64,000 nt of DNA from Maylandia zebra. Lineage: Eukaryota; Chordata; Actinopteri; Cichliformes; Cichlidae. A program made the translations under genes and the position numbers. Each line of letters begins with the position of its first letter. The stretch's first letter is position 1. The stretch lies in contig NC_135183.1 of NCBI RefSeq assembly GCF_041146795.1, positions 15,519,840 to 15,583,839 on the forward strand. Direction: 5' to 3'. This document shows, piece by piece, positions 33,830 to 45,387 of this stretch. The notes under the pieces are model-generated. The model saw only the letters and a program-made list of their open reading frames with translations, was not told where the DNA came from and ran no database searches.

Positions 33830-33968
33830 TTAGTGTTTGGCCACTTAAAATATCTTTATAGGACTATTGTTATACTTGTTGCCATTTCTGCTGCTTTCTT
33901 GGCCAGGTCTCTCTTCAAAAAGACATTTTTAATGTCAACAGGACTTTTTAACTGGACAAATAAGCAAT
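33830..33968 (+). repeat. retroposon tail-like fragment
   Basis: Blocks tgctgctttcttggccagg, tctctcttcaaaaagacat and ggactttttaactggacaaa resemble a common teleost retroposon 3' end (ggccaggtctcccttgaaaa, acctggttaaataaa type). The open frame across it has no known domain. Confidence 0.45.
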
Positions 33969-34254
33969 ATATACAAGTCACTTTGCCAAAAAAACTGATT
34001 ACAGCTTCTACCTCGTGGCAGAAATGTTGTTTGTGACTTGATGTCATTCATGAGGGATGGATTTGACATGTTTCACATATTAAAGACAACAAATTACTTT
34101 CAGCAGTTTAAATACTGGTAATCATTTTTTGGCAGACCATCGCTTTTTGGCACAAACAATCTGAAAACCATAAGAGCACCAGTGATACCCCACTTCAGAG
34201 CAGTATTTCGAAACATCTGTGCTTTGGGAGCTCAACACAGTGAGGAAACGTCAG

Positions 34255-34490
34255 CATCAAAACTCCCATCCCTGGTCTCGGGTTCAAATCCACCATGATC
34301 TGATTTTTCTGTGTGGAGTTTGCATGTTCTCACCGTGGGTCTCTCCAGCGTGGGTTTTCTCTGGAGCTTCCTCCCGAGGTAATTAGAGTTAGGTTAGATT
34401 AATGACTCTAAATTGCTGTGCTACAGTTTGTACTTTGCCTCTCATCACATAGCAGCTGGGATAAGCTCTGAGACTCTAAGATAGATGTAC
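34255..34490 (+). repeat. teleost dispersed repeat, Rex3-tail-like family
   Basis: Contains gtgtggagtttgcatgttct, gcgtgggttttctctgg, attaatgactctaaattgct and cagctgggataagctctgag. Head and tail are both eroded. It lies between lrrc40 and the membrane-protein gene. Confidence 0.7.
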
Positions 34491-35202
34491 ACACGGTGTA
34501 TACATCCATCCACAAAGGAAATATCCTAATAAAAATTCACTAATGTTTTTGAATGATCGAATCAGACATTAGATTGAAAACAGAGACAAAGTTTATTTAT
34601 GAGTTCAAATCTAATTTCTTCGAGTTCATGTTAAATCTACCATCAGGACACAGACATGTCGGCATACTGAAGATTTTCTCAGCAACTTTAATGTTGAGCA
34701 AAGCAATTCTCAGTAGGCAACTTCCATAAAAATGGCACACCTTTTTTTCTTGTCCTCTGCTTTCCTTTGCTTACCTAACTCCTACTTGTTTCATTCTCTT
34801 ACATAGCCTACCCAGATTATTATGTTAGTGCAGAAAGAAGCGCTTTTGTTTGTTTGTTTTTTTGCCCAGAATGCCACTTGGATAATCTAGGCTCAGCAAT
34901 CAAGTTAAACTGCTGCTGTTAAAGCTATAAAATATTTCAGTATATTCAGATTCTTTGTAATGGCCCTGTGATTTTTACTCAGCAGTGCTCGCCTAATTAA
35001 CTATTGTCCCTTATGAGGCCTATGGGTGTACATGAACCACGTGAAAATGCTGAAATGTAAGAGCACAATAACTTTCTGTGATATTATCTGTGTGGACTGT
35101 GAACTTTGACCCCAGTTAGTGTTAGGTGCATGTGTTTTCTCAGAAAGTCAGGTGGAGTCCCATTTCTAGTGAGCTGTTGGATCGACTTGGTCTGAATTCA
35201 CA

Positions 35203-36298
35203 ATGAAAATATTTTTGTCATGCGTGCTGCTGTGTGCCACCATCTGCTTAGCTGACAGAGGTAAAACATGTCCCGCCTTCTGTTTGAATTCATATGTAAT
35301 TCTGTATTTCTTACTACAAACAAGTGTGGGTTATATCGTCTTGCTGTCTACATATATGTGCGTCGGTGTGTCTGATTTTCTTTTATCTGCTATACTGTTT
35401 ACAGCTCAGACGTTAGGTCATTGTTTAGTTACTTGATTTATTTTAACCTGGTGTCCTTAAACGCTAAAATGCTTGTTCTTGTGAAACACTAATCTGTCTA
35501 ACTATGGCACTTTGTGGTACCATAAAATGTGTTTTCTTTGTTACTCAACTTTGTTTCCATATTTTGTTCATTAATGATTGAAGATGTCACATATGAGACC
35601 CTTGTTGCAGTGCGGTGTGAACCTGTAGGAACAATTATTCCTACAAACTGCTTCCACCAGGTTACATATAATTACCAGGTCTATCGAAATGAATAGAATG
35701 TAAACTCTGTCCTTCTGACTCGCTCTGTTTTTGATAAGGAGCAGTTCTGAGCCTAACGTCAAATTTAAAAAAATGATTATGTCATTAAAAACATACAAAT
35801 TAATTTAAATTGGCTTTCACTTTATTTATAGTTATGCATTGATATCACAAATGTCATTATAATTCTCTGCACACACTGAGGACTCATTTTCCTTTTACAG
35901 ACAGAAGCACCCATACTTTAAACTATGATGTTAAACAATCAGTTTAAGCTTATGGTAGACCCAAGTTTAGAGTAAGCATTTAGGGTAAGGTTTACAGGAA
36001 ATCTGTGCAAAGTGCAATATCATCTGGTGATTAGAACCCCCCCAATAATAATGCAAGTCTGTGTGTGTGCAGGTGTTCAAAATGGCATGAGAGCAGCAGA
36101 AGGATCCAAGCCAGTGTCCCTTCAGCCCTGGCTACTCGGCCTGACAGCTGTTGTCGGTTTCCTTCTCCTTGTCTTCATTATTCTGGTTATTCAAAGACTA
36201 CTTAAGAAAAGGTTTGTTTTAGGGAAAAAAGAGGAAATATGAAATATATGAAATCTCATGTAGCAAAAATGAATGCAAGCATAGCTTACTTTATAAAC

Positions 36299-36362
<64 letters not shown>

Positions 36363-36709
36363 GATTGCATTTATATAGCGCTTTTCGAGACCCTCAAAGC
36401 GCTTTACAATTCCACTATTCATTCACTCTCACGTTCACACACTGGTGGAGGCAACGGTGATGAGCGATGTCACAGCATATAAACCAAACCTCACAATTAG
36501 TCAGTATTTTTAGGGTAGGGTAAAGTTAATTTATTTCTAGGCAGAAGCACAGTGTGCTGCACGAGCACAAACTACCACAGTGATTGCATAGATAATGTAT
36601 AAAACGATGTAAAAACTGAATTACTACAATACGAAACAGCAATAAAAAGTAAACACAGTAAAACCTCCCTAGCAGAAAGAAGCTAGCCCCGTTGCCTAGA
36701 GCAAGGAGG

Positions 36710-36788
<79 letters not shown>

Positions 36789-38506
36789 CAAAGAGTGAAA
36801 AGGTAGAACCATTGCAGACACAGTGCAGGTGCATTTCTCTAGCATCCAAAACAGCAGCACTGTTCCTGTAATCACCATTAAAACCTTGACTGGGAAAAAG
36901 CTAGCAGGCACCTGATAAACAAACTTTGACTTGAAGAAGCAGCCGTACTTCATCCATGGCTGTTTGTTTTACACAACAACAAATCAATAGAAAATCTACT
37001 GAAATGAAAATAAAATATGCTGATGAACTGTAAACCTATATGTTTATGCCAGGAGCTCAAGCCCCCTGGGTGTGCTTTATTTCTAAGCTTTTGTAACATT
37101 ATTTTTTAAATGAATTAAGTTGCTTAATGGCATGCACCTAACACTAATAGCCTTCCTGTACCTTCTTCCCCATTTTCTTTAATTAATTCCAACAACCTTC
37201 ATGGCTTCCTGCCAAACAGCAGCTCAAAGGAAGAAAATCCTGCAGGGTCCTGCGGCACCTCATGCACAACCACAATAGTGGGTCTAGCCAGTGATGCCAA
37301 TTGTGTTCATCCTTGTAAATGAACCTACGAGTCGTAGACTTTAAAGTCTTCTTCATATGCCCCACTAACCTGTCAGTGCGCAAGTGATAGACGCTGGTCC
37401 GAACAGACTTTTAGCCCAATAATTCATAGTGTTCTTTTAAAGTGTGAGACAAGGTGCCGTGGTCCATCTGTATCCCTTTTGGGATGCTGACTCAGGAGGT
37501 GAACTAAAACAGCATCTGTGCTACACTCCTTGCAAAAATGCTAAGCAGCAGCGCTGCTTTGAGACATCTCACTGCATAATCCACAAGAACTAAAACAAAG
37601 TGATATCCCCCTGAGCGCAGCACAGACATCACATGTCATTGCCCATCATGCCATTGCCCATCAGTTTGTTAAACCTAGTCCAATCTGGCACATCCTTTAA
37701 TCAGAATTAAGGGACGCAGAGAGAAACAGGTTACTAGGATATGAACAGGGCAGCTCCTCTCCCTCAGGTGGTGATGGAGGGTCTCCTCTTTGGGGTAAGG
37801 AGCCATGGTCTTGCCACCATTGGCTGAGGGCTCCCTGGTGGATCCTCTGAGCACGCCTGCGTCTTGTGGCCTGGGTCTGTAGCATCTCATCTTGTTGCTG
37901 ATGCACTGCCTCAATCTCCTGATGCAGAGTGGGCAGCTCCTCAACCATCTTCACCGGTACCTGGACTGCGTGTATGGGCTACGCTTATTTACAAAGGCTT
38001 TTTCAGGCCTCAGTAGCCGCCTTCGTTTTGTCTCTGTCTCTCAATGCCAGCCCAGTGTTGTCCTCCCTCTGCCAGGCTCCAGCGTGCTACTGAAATAGGT
38101 AAGGCATGATTAGACCATCGTTGACAGCTGGGTCAGTCAGCCTCCCCTGGCAGTGCCCCTGAAACCACTGTACCACCTCTCCCCTGCAGCTAAGCCACAG
38201 ACCACATCCTCCCTCCACAGCAACAATGGAAACTGTACTTCTGCATTACAATTACCAGTTAACTTGGTGGTGAAATTAATAACCTTGTTTTTCTTTAAAA
38301 ATATCTAGTATTCACATCCATTAGACATAAATTTGGATGCACTTTCTTACATTATGAAGTCACTCACGGTATTCAAAGGTAGCTACAGGTAAAAGCGATT
38401 AAACAAATAACCTGTCTGATCATCACTGTCTTTTTTCTGCAGGGAGGATGGTTATGACGAGCCAGCAGGGGCGGATGGAGCTGAAATTCATCAAACCAGT
38501 CTGTAG
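35203..38506 (+). CDS. MAP17/SMIM24-like small single-pass membrane protein, three exons
   Basis: Coding exons are 35203-35260, 36073-36211 and 38443-38506, with GT-AG introns; together 261 bases, 86 residues. Residues 1-17 (MKIFLSCVLLCATICLA) form a signal peptide. A short luminal stretch leads to the family-typical SLQPWLLGLTAVVGF, with a transmembrane helix at about 40-59 and a basic stop-transfer QRLLKKR. The short acidic tail (EDGYDEP) ends in the class I PDZ ligand TSL. PDZK1-interacting protein 1 (MAP17) and SMIM24 share this plan: signal peptide, xxPWxxGLxAVxxF helix, and PDZ-binding C-terminus. MAP17 binds PDZK1 at epithelial apical membranes. It is closer to SMIM24 by the helix motif, but with a much shorter tail, so an additional exon in the 2.2-kb intron 2 may be missed. 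An AATAAA at 38570-38575 supports the end. Confidence 0.82.
36296..36485 (-). mobile_element. SINE tail with expanded (AAT)n array
   Basis: A run of about 21 aat units (36299-36361) is followed by ggattgcatttatatagcgc, ttttcgagac, caaagcgctttacaattcc and cattcactctcacgttcaca. Read on the minus strand this is a SINE body ending in an agcgctatataaat-like block and an (ATT)n tail. It lies in intron 2 of the membrane-protein gene. Confidence 0.75.
36710..36787. repeat. (CA)n microsatellite
   Basis: About 38 uninterrupted ca units. Open frames across it are artefacts. Confidence 0.98.
36870..37125 (+). repeat. unnamed dispersed repeat B, copy 2
   Basis: Matches 16230-16570 block by block in the same orientation, including ttttgtaacattatttttt at its right end. 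The CA array lies just left of the matching part. Confidence 0.6.
37180..37640 (-). mobile_element. Ty3/gypsy integrase relic
   Basis: On the minus strand, leftward from about 37640, the frame reads YHFVLVLVDYA (integrase core with catalytic Asp), then a stop-damaged stretch. It continues with a RTSVYHLRTDRLVGHMKKTL block (usually YHPQTDGLVER in the family), WHHWLDPLL, and EVPQDPAGFSSFELLFGRKP, the typical gypsy motif before the element's end. Several in-frame stops and a frameshift are present. No LTRs, protease or RT were found nearby. It lies in intron 2 of the membrane-protein gene, antisense to it. Confidence 0.88.
37650..38100. other. GC-rich intronic stretch, unassigned
   Basis: The minus strand is open from 37954 to 37697 with Gln- and His-rich codons (LHQEIEAVHQQQDEMLQTQ). 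It adjoins the gypsy integrase relic and may be another part of that element, but I recognise no gag, RT or RNase H motif. Confidence 0.35.
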
Positions 38507-38590
38507 CTGTTCATGACCAACTGAAGAGCACGATTCTGCTAAATCACACTCACTCACTTGTTTTTATTTAATAAAGTTATCATGGTCATA
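38507..38590 (+). other. 3' UTR of the MAP17/SMIM24-like gene
   Basis: A short A/T-rich stretch with AATAAA at 38570-38575, 64 bases after the TAG stop. Cleavage near 38590 is inferred. Confidence 0.65.
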
Positions 38591-38684
38591 TTTAGTGAAT
38601 ATTGCTATAAATCGAGTTTTTAAGTTGATGGTTGAGCAAATATCAGAAAATATCAGCAAAGACAAAAAGCACTTTTTCTCGCAA

Positions 38685-38850
38685 AACATGTCTGTGAGCT
38701 AAATAAAGAGTTGCTGTATTTTCCAGCGAGAGGAAAAAAACATTCATGTGCAAAACTGACAGATGGAGAAAGATGTAAGAAACAGGAGGAAGACGAGAGA
38801 TTATTTGCAAAGCCAAGAACTGTTCTGGAAAACTGGAAATTTAAATCCTA
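38685..38850 (+). repeat. unnamed dispersed repeat A, copy 3
   Basis: Shares agttgctgtatttt, cagcgagaggaaa, gatggagaaagatgtaaga and ctggaaaactggaaattt with the copies at 1560 and 19715. Confidence 0.5.
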
Positions 38851-39359
38851 CATGTAGTGTCTTAATTCATTTTAGAGTTATTTTATATCAAATATTTGAT
38901 CAATATAGAATCTGTTGCTGAATTATAAATTATGTTAAACATTTTACAAAACAAATTAAGTTTTGATTTGTGTTGTATTTGCAACATCAGGCATTTATTT
39001 ACATTTTGCTCTTTAAAAATAAATGTTGCAATTTACTTTGGGTTTTTTCTTTGCAAATAAAATAAAACAAAATATGATATATTTAGTTTTAAAGGTTATG
39101 TTTACAATGATGCACTAGGTCTGGTTGGTTACTGGTTTATTGGTTAACCAGAGCTACTGGAGCTCACACCTGATGTACCAAATCCCACTGCTTCATATGT
39201 TAATCAAGAATAAATGAAAGAAGAAGAAGTGGTGTGATTAAGTTGTTTTTCCAATATCCTGTCGTCTTTTTATTTTTTATGCATCCCTACATAAAGCTGT
39301 GCTTTTAAATAATTTGTATCCTTCATAAATGTATTTGAGAAAATATATGCATGTTGATC

Positions 39360-39780
39360 AAGAATCAAAAAAATGATGGAAACAAAACTTGTCTGTTAGT
39401 AAAACTTACACAGTATTTGGGAAGAAGAACCTCATACCAACAGTCAGATCTGGTGATTGTGTCATGGTTGTGTGTTGCTTTGCTGCTTCAGGACCCGGAC
39501 GACTTGCTGTGAATAATGAAACCATGAATTCTGCTCTCTACCAGGAAATCCCGAAGGAGAATATCTGGGCTTCAGTTCATGCCCTGAAGCTTAAGAGCAA
39601 GACAATGATTCAAAATTCAATTAAAAAAATAAATAAATGGAAAAAACCCTCAACAACAAATAAAATAAGTCTCTTTCCAGCAATTATGCCACTGATATAT
39701 AAACAAGCCTCATCCACAGAAAAAACCCCCACTTTTGTACAGAAATGCGATTGCAGATGGACATGCAAGTATATGTAGGA
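39360..39780 (+). mobile_element. Tc1/mariner transposase fragment
   Basis: The frame at 39389-39778 reads KKNLIPTVRSGD, CFAASGPGRLAV, ETMNSALYQEI and PKENIWASVHALKLKSKTMI. This is the middle of a Tc1-like transposase, between the WTDE and DNDPKH catalytic blocks, both absent here. It lies just downstream of the membrane-protein gene. Confidence 0.85.
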
Positions 39781-40251
39781 AGGTAAACTCAAAAAGTTAC
39801 TGTGGAGAAGCTGAATCTGTTAAAGGTTGTTAACCAGTAACGTCAGCTACAAACCACAGCAGTGAGCTTCCTGTTCCTACTGCAAACTCAGTTATTCATG
39901 CAGCGCTGTCATCTATGCACATTATATGTCTCTAATCCATAAAGAACTATTTTTATTCACTAGATCAAACCATCCATCGACAGGACTCTGAAACGTCTCT
40001 TTTCTTTGAACCGCTCCCTCCTTATCACAGTCACCATAGTGGAAAAAAAGTGGTAAGAGTGCACAATGGTGGCAGGAGTGGACCAGTGGGAGCTAAAAAT
40101 GCTACAGACATAAATACATTTAACACATTTTGAGCTATGCTATTCAAAAGATAACCAAACAACATATTATTCCAAATTCAGTGTTGTGGATGCTGGCAGA
40201 TCCCCCAGAGAGGAAGAGGAAGAGTTGTTTGAAAACCTTCAGGTATTGGCA

Positions 40252-40445
40252 AAATTGGGCCTCGAGGCCCGGTGTCCTGCTGGATCCATCACAGCTGATT
40301 CAAATGGCTAAATTACCTCCTCAACATGTCTTGAACTAATGAACTAATCATTTGATTCAGGTGTGTAGATCCAGAGTACTATTTAAAACCTGCAGGACAC
40401 CGGCACTCGAGTCCTGGAGTTGGCCAAGCCTGATCTAGAGTCATG
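40252..40445. mobile_element. MITE with inverted termini
   Basis: The left end ggcctcgaggcccggtgtcctgc (40258-40280) is an imperfect inverted match to the right end gcaggacaccggcactcgag (40390-40410), extended by tcctggagttggcc. The interior is short and non-coding (cagctgattcaaatggc). This is a common teleost non-autonomous DNA repeat; the superfamily was not determined. Confidence 0.75.
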
Positions 40446-40737
40446 TTGTTTAAAGCAGCACTGGAAACATCCAGCAGGTGGTGCCAAAGCATTTAAGCCT
40501 TTTATAAGCTGTTAAATGGCTTCAGAGATCAAGAGCCCCATTGCCCTACATCTGTGTATCACGTACTGCTGCCCACTGTGCTTCACGAGCGCTGTTTTCC
40601 ACTGTAGCTTGCTTAAGAGCTGGAATCACTGTCCCGAAGTGAGTGTTTAATAGCAGATTTGTATTTACTTTAATAACTTAATAAGTTCCCCGTGATAACA
40701 TCTGGTATGTGTATTAATCCACCCATCATCTTCTATT

Positions 40738-40980
40738 CATCCAGTTCAGGGTTGGGGGGACAGGAGCCTACCCCAGCTGTCACAGGGCAAGAGGCTGGTT
40801 GACCTTGGGAAGTTGCTAGCCCGTTGCATGCATGTCTTTGAGAAGAAGATAGATGGACATAACCTGGTAGACATGGGGGAAACAGACAAACTCCACAGAG
40901 AAAAGCCCCAGCCTGGATTTGAACCCAGAACCGTCCTGCTGAGTGCTAACCACCACACCAACATGCCACCCCACTGAATA
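40738..40980 (-). repeat. teleost dispersed repeat, Rex3-tail-like family
   Basis: The minus strand has gttcaaatccaggctggggc, tctgtggagtttgtctg and cagctggggtaggctcctgt, matching the other members of the family. It is eroded in the middle. Confidence 0.6.
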
Positions 40981-41124
40981 AATAAATCAAAAACTGTCTG
41001 AACTTCACAAACTACAGGGCATGTGTATAGCCACTTCAGTTTCTGCTCAAATACAACCAAATATAAATCAAATATGTTTAATATATATATCTATTAAATA
41101 AAATATATATCAATATGTTTGTTG

Positions 41125-41330
41125 TTTCTCTAGGCAGACGGCTGCCCCTCCCTAAACCTGGTCATGCTGAAGGTTCTTATAAAGTGTTTACTCACAGGAC
41201 ATCATCAGATTGTTGTTGGGGTGCTTTCTGTTTTAATTCAGTGTTCTTATATAAATGTATAAAGCACATTGAGATGAATGGTGCTGTGAATTGGAGCTAT
41301 ATAAATAAAACCAAATTGAACTGTGTATCC
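41125..41330 (+). mobile_element. Rex1-type LINE 3' UTR fragment
   Basis: Contains ctaggcagacggctgcccct, ccctaaacctggtc, gctgaaggttctta and the end ggagctatataaataaaacc. This matches the 3' terminal region of the Rex1-like LINE also seen on the minus strand at 60588. Heavily deleted. Confidence 0.6.
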
Positions 41331-41508
41331 CAGCTATGCTGATTATATATAAGTATCGTGTTTAATGTGAATCATAAGATTACATTTTGTTGGACAACGA
41401 TCATGAATGCAAGAAAGTAGAGCAGATTTTGAAGTCAAGAAAAGAGAGGCTTGTTCTGCTCTGTCATTCAGTAAGTGTGAGGTCTGTTCCGGGGTTTGGG
41501 TACTGGAC

Positions 41509-41533
41509 TGTGTGTGTGTGTGTGTGTGTGTGC
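41509..41533. repeat. (TG)n tract
   Basis: About twelve tg units. Confidence 0.9.
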
Positions 41534-42164
41534 TTATTCTGACCTGTAATTTACTCCCTTTATGTCCTGTTGTTTTTGTGGACCAACAGTGCTGTGTTTA
41601 TGCCTGATTTGCTGCATGTTTACACCTCTGAGGGAGGTTAATTGTCTAATTAAGTGAGGGGGTGGAACCTTAGAGATGATTGATTGAACTAGTAATTACA
41701 AGATTGTGTTTTAAATTTATGTGCATGTGTGTGGTGAGAGGTGGGCTGTTTCATACTGCTAAACCCTCAGTAAGTTTTCATCCTCTCTAGTATTTAAAGC
41801 AGTATTTAGGCATTTAAAGGGAAAAACTACTAAAAAGACCAGGGAAGAACAATAGTACCCTAAATAATAATGCCAGTTTAAGGCAAGCCTAAAACAGCAG
41901 TTTGACATTTGGTGGAGGAGTATTGACCTTCTCGTCAGTGGGCTGTGGTTGGCCTGATCTGGAGACCTCAAGCCCTCAGCTGTAAGGCTATAACTCTATG
42001 GGCTGACATAGACACTAAGTCAACCGCACTGTCACCACACCCTGAAAAACCACCCGTCCTCTAGACAAGGCAGCTCAGCAAAGGGCAGAGGTAGTACTGT
42101 AAATTGGTTAATTTACTTTAAAAGAAAATTGCAAAATCCCTGTGAAGGAAGTATGATTCGAAAT

Positions 42165-42297
<133 letters not shown>

Positions 42298-42997
42298 CGA
42301 GACTGTGTGTGTGGTTGTGGGTGGGTGAGTGGCTGGGTACATTTAACCAAAACAGCAATTTTACTATTAGTTTTTTTCTGCTAAAACTGGTCTGTAGAGT
42401 TGTTGCAGCCCCCAGGTCTCCAAAATGGTTGGACCCCGTGTTCCTGGGAAGCCAGAAGCATTCGGCTGAGGTACAATACCGAGCAGTTCAGTTTGGCTCA
42501 TTTATTTTTAATTGACATAACATTAGTTCATCAACAGTCATCTCAAGATCAGCTATAAAGTAAGATAAAGAAAATGCCAATAACTAGACAAACTCTTATG
42601 AGGATGAAGTTCCTTTAACAGGAAGAAGACCTGTAAAGGGCTTTTCCACAATTGGTTGGACTTTGTGGACAGATAAAAAAGAAATGACAAATATAGAGAC
42701 AAACAACTAGCAAGCGTGGCAACACAAAAGCACAGGGGAGAGCAGATCAAGACTATTAACACCTAAATGCACATAAATTCCTAAAGGGACAAAAATGCAC
42801 GGGTGGTGAAAAGAGGGGAGTGGAGTAGGAAAACTAATAGTATGGTTTGAATGAACGCTTCAGAAACTGGCCCACGTACACTGGCCTTAGTGTGCTGGAG
42901 TCAAAGCTTCAAAGCCTGAGGGTCTGCTGACTCACCTGGTTACTTGGGTATTGGCCAAAGCTATGTCCATCTGACTCGATACACACGTCCTCTTTCT

Positions 42998-43245
42998 TAT
43001 CAGGGTTGCAGCCCATCCCATCTATGATAGGGCGAGGGATGGGGTACACCCTGCTAACACAGAGAGGCAGACAACCTATGGTTATTTAGAATCACCAGTT
43101 AACCTAACCTCACCAACTGCATGTCTTTGGACTGTGGGAGGAAACCAGAGAACCTGGATAGCCTACACAAACACGGGGAGAACGTGCAAACTCCACAGCA
43201 AGGTGGTGGAGTCGAACGCAAGACTTTTTTGCTGTGAGGCACCAG
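42998..43245 (-). repeat. teleost dispersed repeat, Rex3-tail-like family
   Basis: The minus strand carries ttgcgttcgactccaccacc, gtggagtttgcacgttctcc, ccgtgtttgtg, ctctggtttcctcccacagt and gggtgtaccccatccctcg. It is one of the better-preserved copies here. Confidence 0.75.
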
Positions 43246-45311
43246 ATTCTTCCCGTGGTCCTGGCGTATAATTTTAACACGTTTTGTCATGCTGACAGAG
43301 GAGACTCAGAGCAGAATGGGCAGGTGTGAGTTTCCAGCACAACAATCATAACAGAAAACTCACATACTACAAAACAATAGAATCAGAGCAAATTTAGGAG
43401 CAATTATATAGTTGTGAATTCCCAAATATTTAGGGTATTAACAATCTCAGTATTCGCAGTATTAGTATCCACTTTTTCTTAAGCTTCTCAGAGTCACGTA
43501 TCATCTTTTCTTCTCACCTTGAGTTTTATAATTTGATTGTGGAATAACTCGAAAGTGTCTCTTCCTAACATAAGAGAGATTTGAAATGATAGGACATTAG
43601 AGAACTTCACGTTTCCATGAACCACTGAAGAAGTTAGATTTGAGGATCCCTGTACCAGCCCGTGCTGCTGTGGGGGTGTTGGATAAAAAGAGAGCGAGCG
43701 AGTGAGAGACAGAGAAAGGTCAGAGCATTTTTTCAAAATGAGCACTGAGTCACAGTGGACATCTCGACCTAAAGGGTTTTTGGCTCATTTTTGTTTTATT
43801 TGCACATTAGTGTTTTTTAAAGCAACGTGTGTATGTTTTTGTACATGTATGTGATTAGACAGCTGGCAACAAGCATCTGATGTATGTGTGTACCCGCATG
43901 TGTGTCTACTAGTTCTTAATCCGCCTCTTCAAAGTGACAGCCCACTCAGTGGAATAAAGAAAGGGGGTGGCTGGCTTGTCGGTTTGGTTGTTGGCTGCTG
44001 TTTTTCCTCCACTTTAAAATTGTCAGAAAGAATGGAGCTTGATTGAACTTTTTTGAATGGGACTCTCTGTAGAGATACTGCTGAACTTGGACAGGTGCTG
44101 AAAGGACCTGGAAAAACAATACAGGAATATATTCAGTACTTACAAATAACTAATGCCTATTTATTTTGATTTTCCAAAATGAAGAGACTGTCAGGAGCCA
44201 CATGAGGGAATGATCAGGGGAAGCATAACTGACAAGAGAACAATATCACGTTGAGTTTTGTTTGGAGTTCAAAGTTTGAGGTTTCCCTCGAGGCTGTGGG
44301 GGACAGAACGTGACAGGTAAGCAGCTCGGCTTTTGTATGAAGAAAGAAATGCAAGAAGCTGACGACTGGAAATGGACCATGGTGGAGTGGGACTTTTGAA
44401 ATTCTCTGCCTGATAGTTTTTGGATTTAGTGGGAGTCCAGTGGGACAGAGAGGAGAAACGGTGCTGGATCAGGGTTCCTATATAGTTCAAGGCTGTTTTT
44501 TTGTGCTTTTATAATGTAGGCTTTATTTAAAACTGCACTAAATATAACTAACTTTTTGTTTTTCGGAGGCTTGACTGATTTGTTGAGCAGGGAGAATATA
44601 TCAAACACAAGCAATACAAAGTGTCGACACATGTCAGAGGATTCTTGAATATGTCAAATGTACATTAATCTTCGTTGCACTGGAAACCAAACATCGAAGC
44701 CCTTCTTTTTAGATACTGGACGGTTTGGGCATTAGTTTGCCACTTGCTTCTTGCTCTGTTCTTCTCAGGAACTTTGTATAAAGACCCAGAGCTGAACTAC
44801 AACAGCACAGGACTGCATCCGAAAAAGGCTGAGAAATACAGACAAAAGCACGGGAAGCGCAGCTCATCCCTTATCATCGACTCCTCTGTTTTCCTCAAAA
44901 GCCATGAACTGATGGTTTGATTGCTCCCTTTCTGTTGTCATGGCAATGTCATCTGCACCAGGAGGATGCGGTGAAGCAGACAGCTCGGTGAAGTGGCAGT
45001 TGTGTTATGATGTCAGTGCCAAGACATGGTGGATGGTGAGTACAATAATAATGAGCACTATGGTGCTAATCTGTTTTTATTTTATTTGTCAGATTTATGA
45101 GTTTGGTATTTTAATTTTAATATAAAATAAAGTTGGAGTTTTTTTTCCCACAGAAAAAGCAACAACACTAACAGCTTGTACAGGATTCATTCCTCCTTAA
45201 ACAAACTTTGAATCTTAATTATGAATTATGAGGGATGAACGTACAGCAGACTGCTGTTTTCGGCTCTGCCCTTCAGTGAGTGTGAGGTCTGCGCTGGAGT
45301 TTGGGTGCTGA

Positions 45312-45387
<76 letters not shown>

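Noticed and set aside
36526..36953. Frames rich in Cys-Val over the CA array
   Set aside because: They are translations of a dinucleotide repeat.
44675..44920. 81-codon frame with a hydrophobic segment and basic tail
   Set aside because: No family recognised, no splice-supported partner and no promoter or poly(A) context; could be chance.
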